A stretch of DNA of 64,000 nt from an uncultured Candidatus Poseidoniales archaeon (lineage in GTDB: Archaea; Thermoplasmatota; Poseidoniia; Poseidoniales; Thalassarchaeaceae): NCBI GenBank assembly GCA_902593945.1, contig CACJKA010000002.1, forward strand, positions 1-64,000, written 5' to 3'. Shown here one piece after another: positions 34,722 to 43,105 of the stretch (position 1 is its first letter; each line of letters begins with the position of its first letter). The translations under genes and the position numbers were made by a program. The notes under the pieces were generated by a model. The model was not told the origin of the DNA. It saw only the letters and a program-made list of their open reading frames with translations, and made no database searches.

Positions 34722-36032
34722 TCAACGCCGGATTGCTACTCTAATTGGTACTTTATCACTTCCTGAGACTTCACCTTGATGCTCTCGAATAGGCAGGCCC
34801 AAACGTGAACATATCTCAAGATGAGGCGCGGACCAAGGGTGTAGACATTCATCAGAGAATTCGTATCCAAGTACTGTTACAGGTTCAATCTCCCCTTCCC
34901 AATTTTCTTCAACCAGTCTGCCCGAGATTCTTGTCCAACTATGGCCCATGTGGCGTGTTTCATAAACAAAATTCTTGAAATCTTTTTGAGATAATTTACT
35001 AAGCAGAAAGTCTCTAGGAATTGCTCTCGGAATAATTACTAAAACTCTCTCATGGTCATGAAAATATGCAATCGGACCTAAATTTAATTGAGAGAACAGT
35101 TCTTGTGATTTCTCTATAGATGAGCGAATATCTCCCCATTTTCTGGGTAACCATGATACAAATGCAGAACGGTCTTTGGTTCCGGAAACATGGCTACTTA
35201 ATTCTAAACTAGTATGTTGAGGGGAACTTGCTATTTTTTTGGGTGTAAATCTTAGATTCATTTTAGGAAGAGAAAATTTAGGTATTTTAATTGGCGGTCT
35301 TTTTGGGATTTTAATTGCAGATTCATGTTTAGGAATTTTATTTATCCATTCATAAACTGGTAATTCAATCCATCCCTCACTAAGAATTGTACAAATCCAA
35401 CCGGTCTTACCATGAATGGTTCCAGGTAAACGAATTACTCTTCTAGTATCTGCAGTTACAACCTTATCAACAGGATGCCCCGCTTCAATTACTTGATTCA
35501 AAAGTTGCTTACGTTGAGATTTAACTTTCTCTTCTCTCAATACGGGATCAGGTTCAGAAAATGGAACTCTATTTGGATCTTCAGCAATAATATGAAATCC
35601 CTTACTTCCTGAAAATGTGATATGTCTAATTTTAATATCAGTATTTTCTATTAACCAATTTCTAAGATTCAAAGTTGCTTTCCTTGCTTCTTCTAAGCGA
35701 ATAAGACAAAAGGGTCTGATATCAATATCAAATACAACAAGATGATCTAAAAGTATAGGTGAGGGTTTTTTCGTGTCTTTAATTCTAGGAAGATTGATAG
35801 GGTTGAGCCATGAAGAAGTTGAAACATAAACATCTGTTGGGATAGAATTAGAAAATAGTTGAATCAATTTTTTTGAAGAAGAAATTCTTCTGTCTGATGT
35901 AACCCAAGGGCCTTTCAGTGACTTCCATCGAAACTGATGTCTAGAGGATTTATTAAGCCAAGATAAGTCTATTTCTCTATCAAAATAGTAGGTTGATAGT
36001 TCGTCTTCAGACCAATTCAGAACACGACTCAT
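34722..36032 (-). CDS. priS: DNA primase small (catalytic) subunit, PriS
   Basis: Archaeo-eukaryotic primase catalytic subunit that makes the primers for replication. Visible: a YY near the N-terminus (STYYFDREI), the catalytic acidic pair in LVVFDIDIRPF (about 100-107), SGSKGFHIIAED (SGxRGxH motif), and VVTADTRRVIRLPGTIHGKTG with the third acid and the basic nucleotide site. The zinc knuckle common in archaeal PriS is not seen: the few Cys are scattered. The C-terminal ~190 residues are not obviously conserved and make the protein longer (436) than most homologues. No PriL gene is adjacent. Confidence 0.85.
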   Translation of the reverse strand: MSRVLNWSEDELSTYYFDREIDLSWLNKSSRHQFRWKSLKGPWVTSDRRISSSKKLIQLFSNSIPTDVYVSTSSWLNPINLPRIKDTKKPSPILLDHLVVFDIDIRPFCLIRLEEARKATLNLRNWLIENTDIKIRHITFSGSKGFHIIAEDPNRVPFSEPDPVLREEKVKSQRKQLLNQVIEAGHPVDKVVTADTRRVIRLPGTIHGKTGWICTILSEGWIELPVYEWINKIPKHESAIKIPKRPPIKIPKFSLPKMNLRFTPKKIASSPQHTSLELSSHVSGTKDRSAFVSWLPRKWGDIRSSIEKSQELFSQLNLGPIAYFHDHERVLVIIPRAIPRDFLLSKLSQKDFKNFVYETRHMGHSWTRISGRLVEENWEGEIEPVTVLGYEFSDECLHPWSAPHLEICSRLGLPIREHQGEVSGSDKVPIRVAIRR

Positions 36033-36069
36033 ATTCTTAGGGATAAGTATGTGGTCTTTGATTAATCGG

Positions 36070-37101
36070 TTAAAGACCCTTATTTACCAGTGGTGAGACC
36101 TCTTTTCCTATCAGGCCTATTGTGTCGATTAACTGATTGTGTGTGAGACCTGCATTATCTAACTGAAAAGAAAAACGAGATATCCCTCCTAATGCCTCAC
36201 TATGTCTGATTATTTTCTCGGCAACTTCTTCAGGATCACCAATCACATAAGCACCGAGAGGCCCTGTTTGTTCATCGAATCTATGTCGAGTCACAGGGGG
36301 CCAACCTCTTTCCTTCCCAATTTTTGTGAAGGCTTTTGCATAGCCGGGGAAATAAATATCTCTAGCTTCTTGTGAATCGTTTGCAACAAATCCGAGCGAA
36401 TGAAGCCCCACTTTCAGTTGATCAGGGTTGTGTCCAGCACGCTCACCCGCCTCTCTGTAAAGGTCAACTAATGGACGAAACCTATGAGTTTCTCCGCCAA
36501 TGACTGCTATCATTAATGGCAAACCTAGCAATCCTGCTCTTACGAAAGATTGAGGAGTACCTCCTACTCCTAGCCAGATAGGTAATTTTTCTTGAAGAGG
36601 CCTTGGATAAATCTCTTGATTGTGCAATGCGGGTCTATAACGCCCAGACCAATTAACGGCTTCATTATCTCGAATTGCCAATAACAAATCTAATTTTTCA
36701 GAAAAGATTGCATCATATTCATTTAAATTTAATCCAAATAATGGGTAAGACTCCGTAAATGAACCTCTGCCTACTACCATTTCTGCACGTCCAGAAGATA
36801 CCAGGTCTAGAGTGGCGAAATTTTGGAATGCTCTTACAGGGTCTGCCGCACTCAATACAGTAACTGCGCTAGTCAAACGTATTTTTTCTGTTCGAGACGC
36901 TGCTGCAGATAATATAACTGAATTTGCTGAATCTAAAAACTCTTTACGATAATGTTCACCTATACCGAAAACATCTAGACCAACTTTGTCAGCATATTCT
37001 ATCCTATCAAGGAGATCTGAAATAGATTGGGCACTGTTTTCAGAATAACTTTTCCCATTATCTAGTTGAGCCTCTGCAAAACTATCTATCCCTATCTCCA
37101 T
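36070..37101 (-). CDS. LLM-class flavin-dependent oxidoreductase
   Basis: A 343-residue luciferase-like monooxygenase family protein (TIM barrel using reduced FMN or F420). Family features include the start MEIGIDSFAE, GLDVFGIGEHYRKEF, VVGRGSFTESYPLFG and LPIWLGVGGTPQSFVRAG. The oxidised substrate is unknown. The gene stands alone between the primase and the CAX exchanger, all on the minus strand, with gaps of about 40-60 bases. Confidence 0.85.
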   Translation of the reverse strand: MEIGIDSFAEAQLDNGKSYSENSAQSISDLLDRIEYADKVGLDVFGIGEHYRKEFLDSANSVILSAAASRTEKIRLTSAVTVLSAADPVRAFQNFATLDLVSSGRAEMVVGRGSFTESYPLFGLNLNEYDAIFSEKLDLLLAIRDNEAVNWSGRYRPALHNQEIYPRPLQEKLPIWLGVGGTPQSFVRAGLLGLPLMIAVIGGETHRFRPLVDLYREAGERAGHNPDQLKVGLHSLGFVANDSQEARDIYFPGYAKAFTKIGKERGWPPVTRHRFDEQTGPLGAYVIGDPEEVAEKIIRHSEALGGISRFSFQLDNAGLTHNQLIDTIGLIGKEVSPLVNKGL

Positions 37102-37164
37102 AATTATCGCGGGCTATATTCTCTATTATAATCAGTAGTTTCAAATCCGGAACTACGAGATTAA

Positions 37165-38292
37165 TCAAGGATGGAAAAGGAAGGCTAAACCGAGGATGGC
37201 ATATGTTGACAATAACATCAATCCTTCTAACCAATTTGATTTGCCATCTGCTGCAATCAGATTGGCAATTGACACTGCAAGGAATACAGCAATTGTTTCA
37301 AGAATTCCAAATTCAAAGGTCAATGGTACTCCTAAAATCCAAGCAACAATTACCATCAAAGGTGCTACAAACACAGCAATTTGAGTTGAAGAACCAATCG
37401 ATATTGCGAACGATAGGTCCATCTTATTTTTTGCAGCAACCGATACTGCAGTGAAATGTTCTGCTGCATTACCAAAAAGAGGAAGAAGAATTACTCCAAT
37501 GAAAATATATGGAAGATGATATTGCTCAGCAGCAGATTCTACAGAATGTACCAATACTTCTGCCATCCATGACACTAGTACTGTGGCTAAAATTAGTAGG
37601 AATATAGCATCTTTTTGATCCATTTTGGGATCTTCATGATGCACATTTTCAGTGGCGAATAAATGAGAATGAGTCTTCAATTGGAATAAAAGAAACATCC
37701 CATATATCGCTAAAAGAATTATTGCGGCAGCATGAGATAACTTTTCCACACCATCATCTCCTGCAGTTCCGTCAACTGTGAAATTGAATACTGTTGGAAT
37801 TATCAATACTATTACCGCTAGCAATAATAGTGAACTATTCGAACTCACTTGTGTTTCCGAAAAACTCTGTTCTGAGTGGTGCATACCGCCCCAAACAAAA
37901 GAAAGACCCATTACCAGTAATAAATTACCTAGAATACTACCAATAAGACTTGCCTGAACTAAATGAATCATATTTTCTGCTGTTTCGGGAGAAGTAGTAG
38001 TAGACGCCGCATAAAGTGCGAATAAGGCAAGAATCATTTCAGCTGCATTACCAAAAGTGGCATTTAACAAACCTCCAACAGATTCAGATGTTCTTAATGC
38101 AATTTCTTCGGTTGCTTTACCCATAAGAAATGCTAGTGGCATTATAGCAATCATTGAAGTTATGAAAGAAATATTTGGATCATGAGCAATATAATTGAAG
38201 TAAACAGTTAGGGGGACTGCAAGTAATAAAATATTCAATTTACTTTCTCTAGGATCGAATGCTTTGGCAATGCTCGTAAGGTTAACCATCAT
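37165..38292 (-). CDS. Ca2+/H+ exchanger (CAX family)
   Basis: Calcium/proton antiporter with about 11 transmembrane helices. Both alpha-repeat signatures are present: GGLLNATFGNAAEMILALFAL in the first half and LPLFGNAAEHFTAVSVAAKN in the second; the GNAAE acids bind the cation. The acidic HHEDPKMDQKD loop separates the halves. An in-frame TTG at 38319 would add 9 residues, but ATG 38292 is preferred. It is divergent from the adenylate kinase gene, and with the corrected start of that gene the two do not overlap. Confidence 0.9.
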   Translation of the reverse strand: MMVNLTSIAKAFDPRESKLNILLLAVPLTVYFNYIAHDPNISFITSMIAIMPLAFLMGKATEEIALRTSESVGGLLNATFGNAAEMILALFALYAASTTTSPETAENMIHLVQASLIGSILGNLLLVMGLSFVWGGMHHSEQSFSETQVSSNSSLLLLAVIVLIIPTVFNFTVDGTAGDDGVEKLSHAAAIILLAIYGMFLLFQLKTHSHLFATENVHHEDPKMDQKDAIFLLILATVLVSWMAEVLVHSVESAAEQYHLPYIFIGVILLPLFGNAAEHFTAVSVAAKNKMDLSFAISIGSSTQIAVFVAPLMVIVAWILGVPLTFEFGILETIAVFLAVSIANLIAADGKSNWLEGLMLLSTYAILGLAFLFHP

Positions 38293-38376
38293 ACCCTGCG
38301 AGAGAACTAATGAAGTCAATGTTACGCCTACAATAGGGAGGATTCATCCGTTAAAGCAATTCCCAACAAATATGCG

Positions 38377-38382
38377 AGGAGG
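38377..38382 (+). promoter_or_regulatory. Ribosome binding site fixing the adenylate kinase start
   Basis: AGGAGG (extending to AGGAGGT) with 7 bases of spacing to the GTG at 38390. This strong site rules out the upstream ATG choices at 38264 and 38372, places the start at MAISGTPGTGKTT as in homologues, and removes the apparent overlap with the divergent CAX gene. Confidence 0.8.
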
Positions 38383-38389
38383 TTGTAGA

Positions 38390-38914
38390 GTGGCAATTAG
38401 CGGCACACCAGGTACAGGTAAAACTACAATTTCAACAATGCTTAAGGATGAAGGATTCAATGTATTGGCTTTAGAAAAAATAGCAGAAAAATATGATTGT
38501 TTAGGCAAATTAGATACTTCAGATAATTCTAAACCAATAGATATAGGATTACTAATTTCAAAATTAAAAGATGATTGGAGTATTATGCCTAAAAATATCA
38601 CTATAATTGATGGGCATCTCTCTCATTTATTGCCATGTGACCAGACAATAATTCTACGTTGTAAGCCAGATATATTAGAAACAAGACTCGAAAGAAGAGG
38701 GTATTCAAAAGAAAAAATACAGGGAAATGTTGAGTGGGAATTAATTGGCGGTCCGTGGAATGACAATGAAAACGCTAGTGATTGGTTAGAGTTGGACACT
38801 ACGGAAATAAACCAAAATAGCATTAAAGAGCTTATACTCAAATGGATAGCAGATGACTTCAAACCAACTGCTATTGACACAGATATAGACTGGATTGCGA
38901 CAATGGGGGAGTAA
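38390..38914 (+). CDS. Adenylate kinase, AK6/Fap7 type
   Basis: A 174-residue P-loop kinase of the AK6/Fap7 group, with adenylate kinase/ATPase activity and a role in small-subunit ribosome maturation in other archaea and eukaryotes. The protein opens with the Walker A GTPGTGKT at residues 5-12, then has DGHLSHLLPCDQTIILRC and the lid-like RLERRGYSKEKIQGNVEWE, as in archaeal homologues. The GTG start is set by an AGGAGG site. The stop overlaps the ribosome-binding region of the CDP-alcohol transferase gene, one base before its ATG. Confidence 0.87.
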   Translation: MAISGTPGTGKTTISTMLKDEGFNVLALEKIAEKYDCLGKLDTSDNSKPIDIGLLISKLKDDWSIMPKNITIIDGHLSHLLPCDQTIILRCKPDILETRLERRGYSKEKIQGNVEWELIGGPWNDNENASDWLELDTTEINQNSIKELILKWIADDFKPTAIDTDIDWIATMGE

Positions 38915-38915
38915 T

Positions 38916-39596
38916 ATGTTAGAAAAAATGAGAGAAACGTGGACAAAAGCAATACAACCAATTGTAATTAAATTAGGGGATTTAGATCCTTCTGTTTTAA
39001 CTTGGACTTCTTTGTTAGTATCAGTAGTCGGTTTCTATATGTTAACTATTGCAGAAATGAATACTAATGGTTCGATAATGATAATATTAGCAGTTATATT
39101 AGTATTAGTTGCAGGAGTATTGGATGCATTAGATGGAGCATTAGCAAGACATCAAGGTACTGATGGACCATATGGAGATTTTTTAGATCATACAATCGAT
39201 AGGGTTGTAGATGTTGGATTACTAGTTGCAATAGGAATGAATGCCGCTTTTGTAAGTAATATGAATGCAGGGCTTGCAGCAGGATTACTGACATTACTAG
39301 GATCATATATGGGCACACAAGCTCAATCTGTTGGATTAGATAGAATATATGGAGGATTTTCGAGAGCTGACCGTATGATTATCACACTTCTAGGATTGTT
39401 AGTTGCTGCTATGCAAGCTTATACCGGAGGTGCAGGTATTGATGTTAGTAGTTACAATGAATACTTCCAGTATATTTTACTAGGTAACAATGAACTAAAT
39501 GGAATGACTGGGGCATTAGCAATCTCTGCTTGGGGTGGAATTTATACATTTATTGTACGCTTTAATAGTACTAGAAAGCAGTTATTAGAATTATGA
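38916..39596 (+). CDS. CDP-alcohol phosphatidyltransferase family protein
   Basis: Membrane enzyme of about 226 residues that joins a CDP-activated lipid (CDP-archaeol in archaea) to an alcohol headgroup. The catalytic motif D-G-x2-A-R-x8-G-x3-D-x3-D is seen as DALDGALARHQG then GPYGDFLDHTIDRVVD. About six helices are predicted. The ATG at 38916 follows the kinase stop by one base and has GGGGGAG upstream; an ATG at 38895 is in frame but overlaps the kinase gene. The headgroup (inositol phosphate, glycerol phosphate or other) is not decided. Confidence 0.87.
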   Translation: MLEKMRETWTKAIQPIVIKLGDLDPSVLTWTSLLVSVVGFYMLTIAEMNTNGSIMIILAVILVLVAGVLDALDGALARHQGTDGPYGDFLDHTIDRVVDVGLLVAIGMNAAFVSNMNAGLAAGLLTLLGSYMGTQAQSVGLDRIYGGFSRADRMIITLLGLLVAAMQAYTGGAGIDVSSYNEYFQYILLGNNELNGMTGALAISAWGGIYTFIVRFNSTRKQLLEL

Positions 39597-39684
39597 TTCG
39601 TAATTTGTATTATCTTACAAAACAGGAACTATGCTCGTTGAAATAAGGGTAATGGTTATCCTCTATACAATCCGCCTGAGGTCC

Positions 39685-40803
39685 GTGAAGAGTATCATCG
39701 ACCGTGTTTTGGAACTTCAAGAAGATGAAGGAATACCTTCTGCACCTATAGATACTGAGAGTGATTCAGAGCTTGTTCAACTACTATCATCATTACAACC
39801 AAGGATACGAGTTTTTGGTTGTGGTGGTTGTGGATCTAATACGGTAGCGAGATTAGAACAAGAAGGATTATTCGATGACACCTATGTTAAAGGGATGGCG
39901 ATTAATACCGATGCACAGCACTTACTTCGAGTAGGTGTGGAAAATAAGGTTCTAATCGGAAGAACTGCGCGTGGCAGAGGGGCTGGGGGAGATCCTGAGA
40001 AAGGTGAACAGGCAGCGTATGAGTCCGAAATTTCTCTGAAAAAAGAAGTTGATGATTGTGATTTAGCATTCATAACAGCTGGACTTGGCGGAGGTACCGG
40101 AACTGGTTCGGCTCATGTAGTTGCAAGACTAGCAAAAAATGCTGGTGCACTAACTATAGCAGTCGTATCATATCCATTTCTTTCTGAGGGCGCTCTAAGG
40201 AGACAAAATGCGGAATGGGGGCTTGAAAGATTGAGAGAAGTTTGCGACACAGTAGTAGTTTTACCGAATGAAAGACTGTTAGAAGTAGAAGGAGTAAGGG
40301 ACCTACCTCTAGATGCGGCTTTCAGAGTAGCTGATGAGCTATTAATGAGGTCAATTTCTGGAGTTTCTGAAATGATTGCAAAGGAAGGTATAGTAAATCT
40401 TGATTTCCAAGATCTGCGCTCTGTAATGGAAAATGGAGGAGGAGTTGCTATGATTGGTCTAGGAGAAGCTAATGGCCCAGATCGTGCAGAAAAAGCAACC
40501 GAAGAGGCGCTTCATTCCCCATTGTTAGATATTGATATCTCAGATGCTAGAGGTGCCCTGATTAACGTAGTTGGCGGTCCAGGTCTATCCTTAGGAGACA
40601 CTGAGAAATGTGCAAAAATTATACGTGATAGAATAAATCCTTATGCAAGAATAATTCTAGGTGCAACCACAGATCAAGAAATGGGTGATGAAATACGTGT
40701 ACTGTTAGTATTAACCGGAGTTAAATCTGAACAAATTCATGGTGCGGCTTTGCATACTCAAATGCGGAATTTAAAAACGAGAACAGTAGAATTTATTAAT
40801 TGA
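39685..40803 (+). CDS. ftsZ: Cell division protein FtsZ
   Basis: Tubulin-like GTPase of the division ring. Motifs: GCGGCGSNTV (nucleotide binding), the tubulin signature GLGGGTGTGSA, NTDAQHL, and the T7 synergy loop NLDFQDLRSVM. An ATG at 39631 is in frame, but archaeal FtsZ proteins begin with an MKSI or MDSI-like segment, so the GTG at 39685 (VKSIIDRVLEL) is the better start; a short GAGGT precedes it. It heads the gene series ftsZ - secE - spt5 - ribosomal proteins, a common euryarchaeal order. Confidence 0.9.
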   Translation: MKSIIDRVLELQEDEGIPSAPIDTESDSELVQLLSSLQPRIRVFGCGGCGSNTVARLEQEGLFDDTYVKGMAINTDAQHLLRVGVENKVLIGRTARGRGAGGDPEKGEQAAYESEISLKKEVDDCDLAFITAGLGGGTGTGSAHVVARLAKNAGALTIAVVSYPFLSEGALRRQNAEWGLERLREVCDTVVVLPNERLLEVEGVRDLPLDAAFRVADELLMRSISGVSEMIAKEGIVNLDFQDLRSVMENGGGVAMIGLGEANGPDRAEKATEEALHSPLLDIDISDARGALINVVGGPGLSLGDTEKCAKIIRDRINPYARIILGATTDQEMGDEIRVLLVLTGVKSEQIHGAALHTQMRNLKTRTVEFIN

Positions 40804-40896
40804 GATTAACAAACTTGCCCGAGATAAATTCCAATGGGTCTCCCGACGTGCTTAAATGAGGTCGGTCAGTCGCCGAGGCACTTCAGAGGGAAAGTC

Positions 40897-41160
40897 ATGG
40901 CTGTAGAGAACTCAAACATTGGTGTAGTCGAGGAGAAAGTCCAAGACTGGCAAGATGAGATTGAGAGTCGTGTTCGTGGCCTTCAAACTGGTTCTTATGC
41001 AAGAATTCTGAAGATGGCTAGGAAACCTTCCAAAGAAGAATTTCGTCAAACAGTGATTGTTTGTGGGATTGGAATGTTTGTGCTTGGAGGAATTGGATTT
41101 GTTATGCTATATTTGATGGATAATCTACTTCCTTCGTTCTTTGATTGGTTGACTAAGTAA
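40897..41160 (+). CDS. secE: Preprotein translocase subunit SecE
   Basis: SecE/Sec61-gamma, an essential small subunit of the protein-conducting channel. The 87-residue protein has an amphipathic region (SYARILKMARKPSKEEFRQT) then one transmembrane helix (VIVCGIGMFVLGGIGFVML), as in archaeal SecE. The ATG at 40897 is preceded by GAGGGAAAGTC; an in-frame ATG at 40834 adds unrelated residues. The position directly before spt5 is the standard archaeal order. Confidence 0.9.
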   Translation: MAVENSNIGVVEEKVQDWQDEIESRVRGLQTGSYARILKMARKPSKEEFRQTVIVCGIGMFVLGGIGFVMLYLMDNLLPSFFDWLTK

Positions 41161-41176
41161 ATAGAGAGTGATTTTT

Positions 41177-42043
41177 ATGTCTGACGCATTTACAGTATTT
41201 ATCCGCCATGAAGAAAAAGTTCTACTTATGCAAAGAGCAGATGAAGTTTCTGATTTACCAGGAGCTTGGGATGGAGTCTATGGCTATGGTGATCATAACG
41301 ACTTAGACGCTGTAGTTTCAAGAATTGTAGAATCAACCGGAATCCCTGCTGACAAGTTACAACATGTAAGAACTGGAAAATCTAGAGGAATTGCGATGGG
41401 GAATTCACTACTAGAAGTTACACCTATTCTGTTTATTTCAGAAAGTAATGAGGTTACTCCTAAAACATTGTACAAAAACTCAGAATGGGTAGACCCAGGT
41501 ATGATCGGTAAGAAAGAATACAGCACTCCAAGTCTTAGAGATATGTATGGAGATGTTGCCTCTTTCTTGTACATTCTTAAAACTAGTATTGGACAAGAGC
41601 AAAATGTTGCAAAAGAGATTCAAGCAAGACTCTCTGGAAGCGGTTCACTAATGGACATCCAAGATGAAATATATGGTGTATTGAGTCCTAACTATATGAA
41701 AGGATACATCTTTGTTGAGGCTTCTGCATTCCACCATGTTGAGAAACTAATTGGTAGGGCTGGAGTTTCAACAACTCCTATCAAAAACTGTAGAAAGGTA
41801 TTGGATGGTGAATCTCCTCTTGAAGATGTCCTTCCATACTTGGAGCCAAAGGCGGCTACAACAGGGATCGAAGAAGGCTGTATTGTGGAGATCCACGGAG
41901 GAGCATTCAGAGGCCAATCAGCACGTGTTATTCGAGTTACTGAATCAAAGGAAGAAGTTACTGTTGAACTATTCGAAGCTGCAGTTCCTGTGGCATTAAC
42001 AGTTAGAGCCGATCAAGTAAGAGTTACACAACGTGTAGAATAA
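41177..42043 (+). CDS. spt5: Spt5/NusG elongation factor with N-terminal Nudix-like domain
   Basis: Archaeal Spt5 binds RNA polymerase with Spt4 and promotes elongation. Residues about 131-215 are the NGN domain (LYILKTSIGQEQNVAKEI, MKGYIFVEA) and about 228-283 the KOW domain (GCIVEIHGGAFRGQSARVIR, KEEVTVELFEAAVP). The first ~130 residues are extra: archaeal Spt5 is usually about 150 residues and this is 288. The extra part looks like a Nudix fold (FTVFIRHEEKVLLMQRADEV; LPGAWDGVYGYGD; EWVDPGMIGKKEYSTPSL). The Nudix-box position reads LDAVVSRIVESTGI, so the REUxEE ligands are mostly lost. It is probably non-catalytic and may bind a ligand, RNA or protein. The ATG at 41177 is preferred over GTG at 41168. 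Confidence 0.9.
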   Translation: MSDAFTVFIRHEEKVLLMQRADEVSDLPGAWDGVYGYGDHNDLDAVVSRIVESTGIPADKLQHVRTGKSRGIAMGNSLLEVTPILFISESNEVTPKTLYKNSEWVDPGMIGKKEYSTPSLRDMYGDVASFLYILKTSIGQEQNVAKEIQARLSGSGSLMDIQDEIYGVLSPNYMKGYIFVEASAFHHVEKLIGRAGVSTTPIKNCRKVLDGESPLEDVLPYLEPKAATTGIEEGCIVEIHGGAFRGQSARVIRVTESKEEVTVELFEAAVPVALTVRADQVRVTQRVE

Positions 42044-42128
42044 TCAAACATAGGAGACCAAAGACCAACGCAACACGCTCAAATAGTGAAGGTAGGTCGG
42101 CGAGACACAATTATAGGAGGTCATACAC

Positions 42129-42407
42129 ATGTCAGCGCGAAATGAAACACCACACAAAGTTGTTCAAGCGTTAGGTAAAAAGAAGTGTAATGGTTCTTGG
42201 GAAGATGCTTCTGAAAATTTGACTATGGATCAAATTAAGAAGATTGCTACTGAACAAGAAGATCGCCTAACAGGTGCAAATCTGTATGCTAGATGCCGTG
42301 AAGTTATGGGGACTTGTGTTGCAATGAGAGTACATGTAGAAGGTTATGCACCTAAAGAAGCACTCGACAGAATGAGTAAGGGGGAATTCAGCGAACACTT
42401 TAGCTGA
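42129..42407 (+). CDS. rpl11: Ribosomal protein uL11, C-terminal domain only
   Basis: A 92-residue protein matching only the C-terminal, 23S rRNA-binding half of archaeal uL11: TPHKVVQALG aligns with the start of that domain, and NLTMDQIKKIA, CREVMGTCVAMRVHVEG and PKEALDRMSKGEF follow in register. The normal ~70-residue N-terminal domain, with its Pro/Gly-rich GPPLGPALG-type motif, is absent. A strong ribosome site AGGAGGT (42115-42121) fixes the ATG at 42129, and only 85 bases separate it from the spt5 stop, too few for the missing part. The position between spt5 and uL1 is where uL11 belongs. The N-terminal domain normally contacts translational GTPases and the L12 stalk base. Confidence 0.87.
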   Translation: MSARNETPHKVVQALGKKKCNGSWEDASENLTMDQIKKIATEQEDRLTGANLYARCREVMGTCVAMRVHVEGYAPKEALDRMSKGEFSEHFS

Positions 42408-42460
42408 GTTATCACGAATTGTGGGAGAGGGAAACCTCGTTGACCACGGAGGTGAAAAAA

Positions 42461-43105
42461 ATGCAAGAAAATATCCAGAACGCTATTCAACAAGCAATAG
42501 AGAATGCCCCTGAACGTAAGTTCGTAGAATCCTTTGAGATGGCAATTACACTCAAAGATGTAGATTTGAAGAATCCAGTAAATCGTATTCAAGAAGAAGT
42601 TCGTTTACCCTCTGGAAGAGGGAAAGAAGTTCGTATAGCAATGTTTGCTGGTAGTGAGATGGCATCTAAAGCACGCGCTGCTGGTATCAGCGTAATTGAC
42701 CCTGCAACTATCGAAGACCTAGGTGGAAACAGACAACAAGCTCGTAAAATGGCTAAACAATATGATTTCTTCTTATCGGAAATCCCACATATGGGAACTG
42801 TTGGAAGATATCTCGGTGTAGTTCTAGGTCCTCGTGGTAAAATGCCTCGACCAGTTCCCCCGACCCTAGACCCTGCAATGATTGCCAATGGTTTACAGAG
42901 TACAACAATAGTAAGATCAAGAGATAAAGTAACTTTCCACACGGCATTTGGTTCTAGAGAGCAAGGTATGGATGAATTAACTGCTAATGCCATGGCAATT
43001 TGGACTAGGGTTACTAGTAAGTTAGAGCGTGGTGCAGGAAATATTCGTTCTTGCTATGTAAAAACTTCAATGGGGCCATCGATAAAGGTAGAGGTGATTG
43101 AATGA
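42461..43105 (+). CDS. rpl1: 50S ribosomal protein uL1
   Basis: Ribosomal protein uL1 of the L1 stalk, 214 residues. The core LGPRGKMPRPVPP motif, the opening helix IQQAIENAPERKFVESFEM, and the closing GNIRSCYVKTSMGPSIKVE are typical. The ATG at 42461 follows a strong GGAGGTGA site; an in-frame opening at 42419 is rejected on that ground. The stop overlaps the uL10 start (ATGA). In other archaea uL1 represses its own operon by binding a leader that mimics rRNA; no such mimic was recognised here. Confidence 0.95.
   Translation: MQENIQNAIQQAIENAPERKFVESFEMAITLKDVDLKNPVNRIQEEVRLPSGRGKEVRIAMFAGSEMASKARAAGISVIDPATIEDLGGNRQQARKMAKQYDFFLSEIPHMGTVGRYLGVVLGPRGKMPRPVPPTLDPAMIANGLQSTTIVRSRDKVTFHTAFGSREQGMDELTANAMAIWTRVTSKLERGAGNIRSCYVKTSMGPSIKVEVIE

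Noticed and set aside
38264-38319. Apparent overlap of the adenylate kinase and CAX genes
   Set aside because: It arises from too-long start choices. The AGGAGG before GTG 38390 and the ATG at 38292 separate the genes.
42044-42128. Frameshifted remains of the uL11 N-terminal domain upstream of the gene
   Set aside because: Only 85 bases are available, about 210 are needed, and a good ribosome site lies just before the ATG.
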